Shown here in pieces: positions 51,629-60,838 of a stretch of DNA of 64,000 nucleotides. Origin of the DNA: Chryseobacterium arthrosphaerae (GTDB lineage Bacteria; Bacteroidota; Bacteroidia; Flavobacteriales; Weeksellaceae); the NCBI RefSeq assembly GCF_001684965.1, contig NZ_MAYG01000001.1, positions 1,798,001 through 1,862,000 on the forward strand, given 5' to 3'. A model generated the notes under the pieces. It was not told the DNA's origin and ran no database searches. It saw only the letters and a program-made list of their open reading frames with translations. Both the position numbers and the translations under genes were made by a program. Position 1 is the stretch's first letter; each line of letters begins with the position of its first letter.

Positions 51629-51669
51629 TAGTGAAAGCAACTTTGTCATATAGATCATAGATTTTTTAA

Positions 51670-51707
51670 AAAGCCTGTCGGTAACAGATCTGACAGGCTT
51701 TACTTTT
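51670..51707 (+). terminator. Terminator of the secreted protein pair
   Basis: A 10-bp stem AAAGCCTGTC / GACAGGCTTT with a 12-base loop and a moderately T-rich end. Confidence 0.7.
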
Positions 51708-51739
51708 ATGAATGGGGGAATTAAATGCAGGAAAAGCGA

Positions 51740-52072
51740 TCATTTTCCTACATAAATAAATCCTCTTTTTCCTGATTTAAAAGTTGTTTCTATCCTTTTA
51801 TAGTCGTCTACTTCATATGCATCGGCCTGAAGAATTTCTGCATCAGTCACTTCAAAAAGCACTCCTTCCACCTGATCTTCTTCATTTCCAGAAAACCTCA
51901 GCACAGGATGGTATTTCTGCCCGCTTTTACGAAGCACTTCCGGATCAGTAATTTCAAGCATAGTAAGCTGATATCCGGACAGTATGTCTTTTTCACCGTG
52001 CAAGATCCTTCCAAATGTTTCAAGCTGCACCTGCTCTTTCTGCAGGGTTCCGTAAGAAAATAACAATGCCAT
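51740..52072 (-). CDS. Gamma-glutamylcyclotransferase-like (AIG2-type) protein
   Basis: A 110-residue protein of the GGCT fold. The N-terminal LLFSYGTLQKEQVQLETFGR contains the YGTL substrate loop, and VEGVLFEVTDAEILQADAYEV holds the acidic residues of the active site region. Members act on gamma-glutamyl amines or related compounds. The start ATG overlaps the stop of the GDSL hydrolase gene (TAATG), so they are translationally coupled. Confidence 0.9.
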   Translation of the reverse strand: MALLFSYGTLQKEQVQLETFGRILHGEKDILSGYQLTMLEITDPEVLRKSGQKYHPVLRFSGNEEDQVEGVLFEVTDAEILQADAYEVDDYKRIETTFKSGKRGFIYVGK

Positions 52073-52701
52073 TACAGATATTTTTCAATGATTGGTATTG
52101 CTGTTTCAGCCATCATTCCATAACCTTTTTCATTGGGATGAACACCGTCCGCAGAAAGCAGGACCTCTTTATCTTCCAGCAATGCCGCATGAAAATCAAT
52201 ATAACCCAGAGCATAATCTGCGGCAATACTCTTAAGAATATCATTATACACAATCACTTCTTCATTGGTTCTCAGCTTCCCTGAACCTACCACTACTCCA
52301 TCAATATTCTTAGAAACGGGAAGGATGCTTACCAGATAAATATCTTTGGAAAACCGTTGGGCATGATGAACAGCCGTGATGATATTGTTTTTAAATTTTT
52401 CTGCCTCTACAACCTGTACACCTTCTTTTTTAGCAAGATCATTGGCACCATAGCTTATAAAAATCAAATTTCCATCAGCAGAATTTCTTGCTTCAAGCTC
52501 CACAGGCATTCTTTTCAGGAGTCCATCCGTAGTTTCTCCACCGATGCCTAAATTGAATAAAATCAATTCATCACCATTTCCTTCATGAAATTTCTGAAGG
52601 GCATATCTTTTCAGAATATCTACCCAGCCCCCAAAGACACCGTCATACTCTCCATAGGTTATACTGTCTCCAAAGAACAGACCATATATTATTTTCTTCA
52701 T
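52072..52701 (-). CDS. SGNH/GDSL hydrolase
   Basis: A 209-residue hydrolase without a signal peptide. Block I is FFGDSITYGEYDG with the nucleophile Ser; block II is IGGETTDGLL; block III is YGANDLAKKE with the Asn; block V is DGVHPNEKGYG with Asp and His. The family acts on ester-linked acyl groups in lipids or carbohydrates. It is the first gene of a two-gene unit with the GGCT-type gene. Confidence 0.93.
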   Translation of the reverse strand: MKKIIYGLFFGDSITYGEYDGVFGGWVDILKRYALQKFHEGNGDELILFNLGIGGETTDGLLKRMPVELEARNSADGNLIFISYGANDLAKKEGVQVVEAEKFKNNIITAVHHAQRFSKDIYLVSILPVSKNIDGVVVGSGKLRTNEEVIVYNDILKSIAADYALGYIDFHAALLEDKEVLLSADGVHPNEKGYGMMAETAIPIIEKYL

Positions 52702-52767
52702 TCAGTTAATTCTTTTTGTTCTGTGCTTATACAAAGCATTTAAATATTATTCAAAGTAAGATAAAAT

Positions 52768-52794
52768 CTGGTAAATCTGTGTAATCTGCGGGAA
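52768..52794. repeat. Repeat family C, copy 1 (9-base period AATCTGCGT type)
   Basis: Three units of the form GTAAATCTGTGTAATCTGCG, related to the copies at 62428-62460 and 62620-62652. Non-coding. Confidence 0.5.
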
Positions 52795-52831
52795 TTTTTT
52801 TTGGATAGAATCATATTAAAAATATTTCTTG

Positions 52832-52963
52832 AACCATTAAGCTTTTTTAAGGGATTAAGAGAAGATAAGGAAACAGCTGAAGCTATTTTTTTAAGCAACA
52901 CCTTAAATTTTCATCCTGGATGAAGCTTAACTTTCCTTAAAGCCTTCATTTTTCTTAATGGTT
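52832..52963. repeat. 132-base non-coding element with inverted ends
   Basis: AACCATTAAG (52832-52841) and its exact complement CTTAATGGTT (52954-52963) bound the element, with an internal palindrome TTCATCC-t-GGATGAA near 52912-52926. It is MITE-like; no transposase is near. Confidence 0.5.
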
Positions 52964-53012
52964 TAAAATTTCACATCACTTCCTGACACAAAAGTTGTAT
53001 TATTTCTATTCG

Positions 53013-53393
53013 CTATGCTAACACCAGTTGAATATTTGCGTGGGATTGAATAATCTCTACCAGGATTTCAAACAGCGTCTGCCCTTTCCCTTCCATTAAA
53101 TCATCCAGTTTCTGCTGTAACAGCTTTATGTTGAAAGGTTTTCCCTGCCTGATCTTGTTTCCGTAAAATTCCCGGGTAGCTTTTATTCCCAGGTCTTCAG
53201 CTGATTTCTGAGATTCTTTCCATACGATCTCAATTGGCTCATTATTTTCAAAGACTCCGAAACCTCCGTAAAGGATATCATCAAAACCGTCCAAAGTTCC
53301 TATTTTCCAATCTGTATTTTTCATCAAAACATTGGAAGCTTCTTCATAGAAACCTTCTAAAGACGAAAAATGACCGCCATGGATGACGATCAT
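53013..53393 (-). CDS. Barstar-family protein (barnase-inhibitor fold)
   Basis: A 126-residue protein from ATG 53393. It begins MIVIHGGHFSSLEGFYEEAS and has TDWKIGTLDGFDDILYGGFG and the C-terminal TLFEILVEIIQSH, the pattern of barstar-like ribonuclease inhibitors. Barstar blocks an extracellular guanyl-RNase inside the producing cell; no barnase-like gene is present nearby. An upstream GTG start would overlap purL by 20 bases; the ATG lies 13 bases after the purL stop and gives a typical N-terminus. It probably shares a transcript with purL, a housekeeping partner, so its retention may reflect a captured immunity gene (inference). Confidence 0.8.
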   Translation of the reverse strand: MIVIHGGHFSSLEGFYEEASNVLMKNTDWKIGTLDGFDDILYGGFGVFENNEPIEIVWKESQKSAEDLGIKATREFYGNKIRQGKPFNIKLLQQKLDDLMEGKGQTLFEILVEIIQSHANIQLVLA

Positions 53394-53406
53394 TTTTTCT
53401 GTATTG

Positions 53407-56400
53407 TTATTTGAAGTATTCAACACCGTTTTTGAATATATTGTGGTAATTCGCAGTGGGTATGTTTTTCATAAGACCATCCGTGAAACGTTCCGGGTGT
53501 CCCATTCTTCCGTAGATCTTTCCACATGGGCTGGTAACTCCTTCGATTCCGAATAATGAATTGTTTGGGTTAAATGGCATTCCGTGGGCAATATTTCCAT
53601 CAAAATCAATGTACTGGGTTGCAATCTGCCCGTTTTCATACAGCTTTTTGATCTCTTCTTCTGAAGCCATGAAGCGGCCTTCTCCGTGAGAAATCGGAAT
53701 GGTGAAGGTCTGACCTTTCATTCCTTTTAACCATGGGCTTTCATCGTTCACTACTTTTACAGTCACCATCTGGGAAATATGTCTTCTGATGGCATTGTGA
53801 GCTAAAGTAGGAGCGTTTTCATCCAGATCCTTGATTCTTCCGTAAGGTAACAGTCCGGATTTAACCAAAGCCTGGAATCCGTTACAGATTCCAATGATCA
53901 TACCGTCTCTGTCTAATAATTCATGAACTGCATTTTTCATCTTTTCATTCTTTAAAACGTTGACAATGAATTTTGCAGAACCATCCGGCTCGTCTCCTGC
54001 CGAGAAACCTCCTGAGAATGCTAAAATCTGAGAGGTTCTGATCTCTTCTACCCAGGCATCAATACTTTCATCCAGCAATTGGTGATTGATATTGATCAGA
54101 GGCAGACTGCTTACGACAGCTCCTTCTTTCTGGAATGCATTCAGCGTATCATACTCGCAGTTTGTTCCCGGGAATACCGGTGCAAATACTTTAGGCTGTG
54201 CAATCCCGTGTTTTTTGATGATGATATTTCTAGGGTTAATTGAATTTGATTTTTCATCAATTTCAACCGTAATCTTTTCTTTTTCTGCTGTTGGGAAAAG
54301 GTTTTCGAATGTCCCTGTGTAAGCGGATTCGAGATCCTGAATACGGGATTCGAGGTTGTTTATTTTCAGGATTCCCGAGTCTTTTACTTCTCCGATTAAC
54401 TGAAGGGATGTGCTGCTTAATTCTTCTTTAGCTTCGATGATCAGGCTACCGATGCTTTTAGCTAATAATGTATTTTCATCCGCATTGATTTCAGCTCCCA
54501 ATCTGTTTCCGAAGCTCATTTTTGCCAATGCTACTGCCACCCCACCGTCTTTCACGGTTTTCACAGAAACAATTTTTCCTGATTTGATGTTTTCAAAGAT
54601 GAATTCGTACACATTTTTCAAAGCATCATAGTCCGGAAGGCCATTTTCCTGAGCTACATGATTGAAGAAATACACTTTATTGCCCGCTGTTTTAAATTCA
54701 GGGGAAATGATATTCTGTTTTTCTCCGTTAGCACAGGCAAAAGAAATCAATGTTGGAGGTACATTCAGATCCTGATAAGTTCCACTCATGGAGTCTTTCC
54801 CTCCGATAGCTGCTAACCCAAGGTTGATCTGGGCGTCATAAGCTCCCAAAAGGGAAGCTAAAGGTTTACCCCATTTTTCAGGTGCCTGACCAAGCTTTTC
54901 GAAATATTCCTGGAAGCTTAATCTGATATTTTTATAATCACCTCCCATGGCAACAATCTTCGCCACACTTTCTACTACAGCGTAAGATGCCCCCAATAAT
55001 GAGTTTTGTTTTGAGATTTCAGCATCGAAGCCCCAGCTTGCCAGAGAAACGGTTTTGATGTCTTTTGCCCCTAAAACTGGCAGTGTCTGTACACTTCCTT
55101 CCATTAAGGTCTGCTGGTATTTTCCACCTAAAGGCATGGCAACGGTTGTTCCTCCTACGGAAGAGTCAAACATTTCCAACAGTCCTTTTTGGGAAGCTAC
55201 GTTTTTATCTTTTAAAGTATTCAGGAAGTTTTCTCCGTTGAATTCCTTAGTTTCTTGTTTTACTTCTTCGAGGTGATTGATTTTCACCTCCTGAGATTTT
55301 GAACACCCGTTGGTATCCAGGAATGCTCTTGAAAGGTCAACGATCTTATCTCCTTTCCAGAACATCTGCATTCTTCCGGAATCTGTAACTTTCGCCACTT
55401 CTACTGCTACGATATTTTCAGCTTCGCAGAATTTGATGAACTTTTCTTTATCTTTCGGGTCTACCACAACCGCCATTCTTTCCTGAGATTCGGAAATGGC
55501 CAGCTCTGTTCCGTTTAATCCTTCGTATTTTAATGGCAATACATCAAGATTTACTTCCAGAGAGTCAGCAATTTCACCGATGGCTACAGAAACACCTCCT
55601 GCTCCAAAGTCATTGGATTTTTTGATTAGTCTTGTCAGCTCAGGGTTTCTGAATAATCTCTGGATCTTACGTTCTTCTACGGCGTTTCCTTTCTGAACTT
55701 CAGAGCTCATGGTGTGGATGGAAGTCTCGTCCTGCTCTTTTGAACTTCCGCTTGCTCCTCCTACTCCATCACGGCCTGTTGCGCCTCCTAAGATAATGAT
55801 AGAATCTCCGTTAGCCGGTTTTTCACGTCTTACCCAATCTACAGGAACAGCTCCGGTAACGAAACCTACTTCCATTCTTTTGGCTTTGTAGCCTTCGTCG
55901 TAAATTTCGGAGACCATTGTAGTGGCCAATCCGATCTGGTTACCATAAGATGAATATCCGTTGGCAGCCTGTTTTGTAATGGTTTTCTGAGGTAATTTAC
56001 CCGGTAATGTTTTGTCTACAGGTTCCAGAACGTCTGCCGCACCGGTTAACCTCATCGCCTGGAATACAAAGGATCTTCCGGATAAAGGGTCTCTGATGGC
56101 ACCTCCCAAACAGGTAGATGCTCCTCCGAAAGGTTCAATTTCTGTCGGGTGGTTGTGGGTTTCGTTTTTGAATAACAGATACCATGGTTCTTTTTTACCG
56201 TCGTATTCTGCTTCGATCTGGATGGTACATGCATTGATCTCGTCAGAGATGACAAGGTTGTCAAGGTTTCCTGTTTTATGGAAATATTTCCCGCAAACAG
56301 TTGCCAAATCCATCAGGGAGATCGGTTTCAGCTCACGGCCCAGGAATTTTCTTTTTTCGATATAATCATTGAAAATGGTTTCCAATGTATGTTTGAATTT

Positions 56401-57102
56401 CCCTTCAAACTGAATGTCTGACAATTCTGTTTCAAAAGTAGTGTGACGGCAGTGGTCGCTCCAGTAGGTGTCTAATACTTTCAGTTCTGTTTCTGTAGGG
56501 TTTCTTTCCTCAGTTTTAAAATACTCCTGAATGAACTTCAGGTCATCTAATCCTAATGCAAAACCGTGACTGTTATAGAAATTTTCAAGTTCAGCCTCAT
56601 TAAAACTGATGAAGTTTTCGTGGATCAGAACTTTAGACGGTGTTTCATCAGCAGGAATATCCAGTATAGACAGGTCTTTTTCCTGAGATTCTACTTTATT
56701 GATCAAAAGGTCTTTGATTTTTACCAAATCAGCTTCTGAAACGCCTTCAAATTCGATCAGCTTTCCACTTCTTACTTTTGATTTTTCATTCTCCGTCAAT
56801 AAAGCGATACACTGCTGTGCAGAGTCTGCTCTCTGATCATACTGACCGGGCAGAAACTCCATTGCGAAATGGATGCTTTTTGCAGGGTTTTCTGTATGTA
56901 AAATATCAGTGACAGGATCTACGAAAGTATTGTTTACTACTTTTTCGAATTCCCCGTCATTCAAATTAAAAATATCATACACATTGTAGACTTTCACACT
57001 TTGAATTGCCGGAACAACTGCTTTTACTTCATCAAAAATTTTTGGACTTTCAACATCGAAAATTCCTCTTTTTTCTACGAAAATTCTTTTGTTATTAGAC
57101 AT
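53407..57102 (-). CDS. purL: Phosphoribosylformylglycinamidine synthase, large single-chain type
   Basis: A 1231-residue fusion of PurS-like, PurL and glutaminase domains, as in proteobacteria. It converts FGAR to FGAM in purine synthesis using ATP and glutamine. Landmarks: YWSDHCRHTTFETEL near residue 210, FKNETHNHPTEIEPF GGAST region, GGKDSMSGTY, and the C-terminal glutaminase with PGTNCEYDTLNAF, the nucleophile cysteine in GICNGFQALVKSGLLP, and SHGEGRF. The start is MSNNKRIFVEKRGIF. The barstar-like gene follows 13 bases later. No promoter box was clearly seen. Confidence 0.97.
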   Translation of the reverse strand: MSNNKRIFVEKRGIFDVESPKIFDEVKAVVPAIQSVKVYNVYDIFNLNDGEFEKVVNNTFVDPVTDILHTENPAKSIHFAMEFLPGQYDQRADSAQQCIALLTENEKSKVRSGKLIEFEGVSEADLVKIKDLLINKVESQEKDLSILDIPADETPSKVLIHENFISFNEAELENFYNSHGFALGLDDLKFIQEYFKTEERNPTETELKVLDTYWSDHCRHTTFETELSDIQFEGKFKHTLETIFNDYIEKRKFLGRELKPISLMDLATVCGKYFHKTGNLDNLVISDEINACTIQIEAEYDGKKEPWYLLFKNETHNHPTEIEPFGGASTCLGGAIRDPLSGRSFVFQAMRLTGAADVLEPVDKTLPGKLPQKTITKQAANGYSSYGNQIGLATTMVSEIYDEGYKAKRMEVGFVTGAVPVDWVRREKPANGDSIIILGGATGRDGVGGASGSSKEQDETSIHTMSSEVQKGNAVEERKIQRLFRNPELTRLIKKSNDFGAGGVSVAIGEIADSLEVNLDVLPLKYEGLNGTELAISESQERMAVVVDPKDKEKFIKFCEAENIVAVEVAKVTDSGRMQMFWKGDKIVDLSRAFLDTNGCSKSQEVKINHLEEVKQETKEFNGENFLNTLKDKNVASQKGLLEMFDSSVGGTTVAMPLGGKYQQTLMEGSVQTLPVLGAKDIKTVSLASWGFDAEISKQNSLLGASYAVVESVAKIVAMGGDYKNIRLSFQEYFEKLGQAPEKWGKPLASLLGAYDAQINLGLAAIGGKDSMSGTYQDLNVPPTLISFACANGEKQNIISPEFKTAGNKVYFFNHVAQENGLPDYDALKNVYEFIFENIKSGKIVSVKTVKDGGVAVALAKMSFGNRLGAEINADENTLLAKSIGSLIIEAKEELSSTSLQLIGEVKDSGILKINNLESRIQDLESAYTGTFENLFPTAEKEKITVEIDEKSNSINPRNIIIKKHGIAQPKVFAPVFPGTNCEYDTLNAFQKEGAVVSSLPLININHQLLDESIDAWVEEIRTSQILAFSGGFSAGDEPDGSAKFIVNVLKNEKMKNAVHELLDRDGMIIGICNGFQALVKSGLLPYGRIKDLDENAPTLAHNAIRRHISQMVTVKVVNDESPWLKGMKGQTFTIPISHGEGRFMASEEEIKKLYENGQIATQYIDFDGNIAHGMPFNPNNSLFGIEGVTSPCGKIYGRMGHPERFTDGLMKNIPTANYHNIFKNGVEYFK

Positions 57103-57259
57103 TAGATGTCAGATTTTATTTAATATTAGATTTATTTTTCTTTTACTTTTCTGAGTTCAGAGAACCTTTGTCTGATGAACACTTTCTGTTCTGTCTGCAT
57201 TGGCCTCATTCCGGAATACAAATTTACTCTTTTTACTTTCTTTAACCTCATTCTTTTTC

Positions 57260-58687
57260 TTATAATGCCAAGGTCAGATTAATATCTTTGGTCCCCACAC
57301 TATTGGATGCATTTTTAGGAGCTTCCATCCATGCCTCTTTATTCAGTACAAATCTAAAAGGATAAGTTTTCCCTTTTTCAAATCCGGATACAGGAATCTC
57401 TAATTCGTAATGGTTTTTATCTTTTTTCACCATCTGATACTCTTTCTTCCCGGCATCCCAATTATTGAAATCTCCTACCAAAGAGACCGTATGAAGAAGC
57501 TCCGGATTTAAATTGGCAGGATGTGTGTAAGAAAAAACGATCTTGTCTCCTTTTACCGTATATCCATATACCTCCTTTTTATCTGAGGTTGCAATAAGGT
57601 CACCTACCAAACGCATGGTGCCGTTATAAATTGAGGAAAATGTTTCGGGTCCATTGATATTGACAATCATACAAACCCCTAAATTCAGCTCAGGATATAT
57701 GATAAACAAGGTATTTATCCCATAAGATCCGCCGTGTTTAAAACCTGTTTTACCATATTCGGTAATAAAATATTTATCCCAGAAATATCCATACCAGTCT
57801 TCTTTACTATTGTCAATATTTCTTTGGGACTCCTGAACGATCTTATCCTGCGGATTCAGCTCTTCTTTTAAGAACTTCATCATATCTCCCATTGTAGATT
57901 GGGTTTTCGAGCCGCCTGCTCCCCATAAAAGGCTTTGCGGAACGGGCATCAGACGAAAATTTTCATGATATCCGTTGGCCTGAGCTTCATTTTTACCAAG
58001 TTCCAGTTTGGTATGGTTCATTCCAGCTTTTGAAAAGATATTTTCTTTCAAAAGGGTTTCATAGCTTTTTCCGTAAATATTTTCCAGCATAAGACCTGCC
58101 AACTCAAGGCTTAAATTACTGTACTGATATTCTTTACCTGGTTCCATTTTTAATGTAACTGTGGCAAGATCTTTTTTAAAGTCTTCTTTTGTATATCCTT
58201 TGTTGAGCTTTTCATAAAGAAAAGGGGTCTCATCCGTCATATTTTTCCTTAATTCATCATCATTGGGAAGGTTTCTAGGAAGTGCCGTTTCGTAAGAGAT
58301 TAAGTTTCTTATTTTTATAGGGACCCCATTGTATTCTAAATTAGGGTAAGACCCTTTCAGGTATTTACGTACGTCATCATCAAGATTTACTTTCCCTTCC
58401 AGAACTGCCTGGGCCAGCAGCTGGCCTGTAAAAAGCTTGGTAACGGAAGCGATGGCAAAATAAGTATCATCGTTGGCTTTATTTCCTTTTCCTTTGTCTA
58501 ATTCACCAAAGTGCCTGGTATAAACTTTTCCGTCTTTGAGTATTCCAACAGAAACAGAATATGCTTTAGATTCTTCGGCTACTTTCTGAGCAGCTGCATC
58601 TATGATTGAGTATACTTTTTTCTCACTTTGTGCATGGTTCTTTGCAAATGCCAGTGCAAAGATACATACAAGTATATTTTTTCTCAT
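57260..58687 (-). CDS. Class C beta-lactamase-like serine hydrolase with C-terminal CBM48-like domain
   Basis: A 475-residue exported protein (signal MRKNILVCIFALAFAKNHAQ). The serine hydrolase domain has Ser81-x-x-Lys84 in AIASVTKLF, the YSN motif in YQYSNLSLELAG and the KHGG motif in FKHGGSYGIN. From about residue 395, LHTVSLVGDFNNWDAGKKEY and KGKTYPFRFVLNKEAWMEAP form a CBM48/AMPK glycogen-binding-type E-set domain. Such hydrolases act as esterases, D-peptidases or beta-lactamases; the fused domain suggests binding of a glucan-like substrate (inference). It starts 5 bases after the WG-repeat gene and is co-transcribed with it. Confidence 0.9.
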   Translation of the reverse strand: MRKNILVCIFALAFAKNHAQSEKKVYSIIDAAAQKVAEESKAYSVSVGILKDGKVYTRHFGELDKGKGNKANDDTYFAIASVTKLFTGQLLAQAVLEGKVNLDDDVRKYLKGSYPNLEYNGVPIKIRNLISYETALPRNLPNDDELRKNMTDETPFLYEKLNKGYTKEDFKKDLATVTLKMEPGKEYQYSNLSLELAGLMLENIYGKSYETLLKENIFSKAGMNHTKLELGKNEAQANGYHENFRLMPVPQSLLWGAGGSKTQSTMGDMMKFLKEELNPQDKIVQESQRNIDNSKEDWYGYFWDKYFITEYGKTGFKHGGSYGINTLFIIYPELNLGVCMIVNINGPETFSSIYNGTMRLVGDLIATSDKKEVYGYTVKGDKIVFSYTHPANLNPELLHTVSLVGDFNNWDAGKKEYQMVKKDKNHYELEIPVSGFEKGKTYPFRFVLNKEAWMEAPKNASNSVGTKDINLTLAL

Positions 58688-58692
58688 TAGGT

Positions 58693-59682
58693 TTAATTCT
58701 GGTTATTTTTGAATTTATTGGGGTTATTAGAATGTTTTTTCTGGTATTCTTCTGCCTGTCTGATTTCCTCTTTCAGCCATTTTTCAAAAGGGATCATTTT
58801 ATTTTCATAATTCAAGATATAAACTTTTTTCCCATCTTCTGATACAAAGAACTTCAGATCATCAAATGCGGCTAAGTTTCTTTTGTTATTATCATAGGTG
58901 TTGATCTGATAATACGGAAAGTTCTCCTGTGGCCTTTCTACAATTTCAAAAAGCAGTTTTTTTTCTTCTTCAGACATTTCATTATAGACATTCACATAAT
59001 GAATTGCTGAGATGACTGTATTATATTTTTCAAAGAATTGAAGGATATTCTTTTCCTTTTCACTGTATTGAAATGAATAGGGGTAATATTTCCCATCAAT
59101 ATCAATATCTTTCCCGGAATGTTGTGTAAGGGGCTGAACAGTTTCTCCTTTGATGTTCATCACTCCCCATATTCCGCCTACTATTGCAGGATGTTCATCA
59201 TCTGTTTTTTCCCAGTCACAGCCATTACAGAATACGGCATATCCGTAATTAAAAGAGGAAGCAAAGTCATGCCTGGGCTGAATAACGGTCTTCCCGCTGC
59301 GGTCTGCAAATCCTATTTTTCCATTTTTCACAAACCTTCTGAGCCCTTCTGAGAAGTAGTCTGCTCCGTTATCGAATAAATAAGGCTTGTATAAAAAATT
59401 ACCTTTTCTGTCATACACGTATCCAAAGGTATTTTTTTCAAATCTGTCATTTCTTTTCCCACCAGTAAAGAGAATGGTTTCATTTCCGATTCCTTCCGGT
59501 ACTGATTCTCCGTCTTTGATTCCTGTATAATCTTTAAATTCTGCCGGAATGATGATCTTCCCTTTTTGGTTTTTTACGCCTACTAAACTGTCTTTGGAAA
59601 TAAAATACCGTAAAATTTCTTTCTGCTGAGAAAAAGAAATCATCGGGATCCATACCATGATTAAAAGAAGTTTTTTCATCAT
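58693..59682 (-). CDS. Exported WG-repeat protein
   Basis: A 329-residue protein with a signal (MMKKLLLIMVWIPMISFSQ; I reject the longer frame that adds 13 residues before it). WG-type repeats appear as DSLVGVKNQKGKIIIPAEF, TFGYVYDRKGNFLYKP, KIGFADRSGKTVIQPRH and GGIWGVMNIKGETVQP, each a beta-hairpin. The C-terminal part is helical and charged (PFEKWLKEEIRQAEEYQKKH). WG repeats serve protein-protein contact; no enzyme domain. It lies 5 bases upstream of the serine hydrolase gene, so the two probably act together. Confidence 0.85.
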   Translation of the reverse strand: MMKKLLLIMVWIPMISFSQQKEILRYFISKDSLVGVKNQKGKIIIPAEFKDYTGIKDGESVPEGIGNETILFTGGKRNDRFEKNTFGYVYDRKGNFLYKPYLFDNGADYFSEGLRRFVKNGKIGFADRSGKTVIQPRHDFASSFNYGYAVFCNGCDWEKTDDEHPAIVGGIWGVMNIKGETVQPLTQHSGKDIDIDGKYYPYSFQYSEKEKNILQFFEKYNTVISAIHYVNVYNEMSEEEKKLLFEIVERPQENFPYYQINTYDNNKRNLAAFDDLKFFVSEDGKKVYILNYENKMIPFEKWLKEEIRQAEEYQKKHSNNPNKFKNNQN

Positions 59683-59772
59683 AATCCAGTGTGAAGATAT
59701 TACCATTTTGAGATTACGCAATTCAATTACAAAACAATTCAGAAAGTGCTTATATTACATTGATGCAGTAAA

Positions 59773-60795
59773 TTATTCATCTTTGCTAAGATCAGTTTTC
59801 CTACGTGAATTTACAATAAGATAAAGCTTGTGAGAAGTATCATAGGCTATTGGATTTTCCAATTTCCATTTTTGATATCCAGCATAATCAAACTGATGAT
59901 TTTCAGGAGGAGTTAACAAATAATTGTACTGCTCCATTAAATATTCGTCTGTGAAACCGTCATTTCTAAGCTTTGTAAAGAAAGAAATCAATCTTGTCGC
60001 CGGGTTATTTCCGTTAATTGGTCTGGGATTTTTTTGTGTTTTATAATCTATAAAACCGTTGATCCCTGCCATCTGATATTCTAAAAGAATTCCCGGAACG
60101 CCGGAAGCTCTTTCATATTTATTAATATTCTCATAGATCCACTTCATTTTATTGGTTGCACCACTCATTGTTATTCTTAATAATAATGTATCCTGGGCAG
60201 CAACGGGCGCATATAAAATATCAGCATATCTTGTTAATGGATTTTTTTCAACTATTTTGGCAGGTTGTAATTTGTTTAAAAACCGGTCCTGAATTTTATC
60301 CAATGCTAAAGTATCATTGCCTTTTTGACCTGCTTCTGAAATAAGGACCCAATATCCTGCATCGTAAACTCTTACATTAATTAATCTATCAAGATGACTA
60401 AAATAAGAACTGATGCCATGAAGTTTAAATTTTCCTTCTTTTATATTGACCCCTTTATTTATTTTTTCACTTTCTTTAAGAGCATATCTTCTTTCTTTTA
60501 ACTCTTTATAATAATGATTTAAAAGTCTTTCTTCATCAAGAGAAGCTGGAATGATTTTAAATTTATACCATTCATTTCTGCTGTTATCTTCATATTCAGC
60601 CGCAAAAACACTATCGTTTTTAGAATTTGTAAATAATGCCGTCCTGGAAAAATCGCCCAGACTTATCGGAGCCGAAACTCCGGAAACAGCATGATCAAAA
60701 TCTGCAGCTGATTTAATTTTTTTATTCGGTTTCAAATCCTGAGAAATAACAATCACAGGAAATAACAACACAATAAGGAATGTGAAATTTTTCAT
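59773..60795 (-). CDS. Exported protein of unknown function
   Basis: A 340-residue protein with a signal peptide MKNFTFLIVLLFPVIVISQ. The mature part has no recognised domain: it begins LKPNKKIKSAADFDHAVSGV and includes YNYLLTPPENHQFDYAGYQK and a Lys/Arg-rich end. Charged and mixed alpha/beta in appearance. It is transcribed on its own just downstream of the purB terminator. Function unknown. Confidence 0.72.
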   Translation of the reverse strand: MKNFTFLIVLLFPVIVISQDLKPNKKIKSAADFDHAVSGVSAPISLGDFSRTALFTNSKNDSVFAAEYEDNSRNEWYKFKIIPASLDEERLLNHYYKELKERRYALKESEKINKGVNIKEGKFKLHGISSYFSHLDRLINVRVYDAGYWVLISEAGQKGNDTLALDKIQDRFLNKLQPAKIVEKNPLTRYADILYAPVAAQDTLLLRITMSGATNKMKWIYENINKYERASGVPGILLEYQMAGINGFIDYKTQKNPRPINGNNPATRLISFFTKLRNDGFTDEYLMEQYNYLLTPPENHQFDYAGYQKWKLENPIAYDTSHKLYLIVNSRRKTDLSKDE

Positions 60796-60803
60796 ATTCG
60801 ATC

Positions 60804-60832
60804 AAAAAAAATGCAGCCCAAAAAGGCTGCAT
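60804..60832 (-). terminator. Terminator of purB
   Basis: An 8-bp stem ATGCAGCC / GGCTGCAT (60811-60818, 60825-60832) is followed by TTTTTTTT on the minus strand, 7 bases past the purB stop. Confidence 0.88.
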
Positions 60833-60838
60833 ATTGTT

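Larger units (their letters stand above)
52702..53012. other. 311-base gap with two repeat families
   Basis: Contains a 9-base-period repeat (52768-52794) and an element with inverted ends (52832-52963). No ORF was seen. Confidence 0.5.

Noticed and set aside
53394..53426. GTG start of the barstar-like gene overlapping purL
   Set aside because: The ATG at 53393 gives a standard barstar N-terminus; the extra residues are unlike the family.
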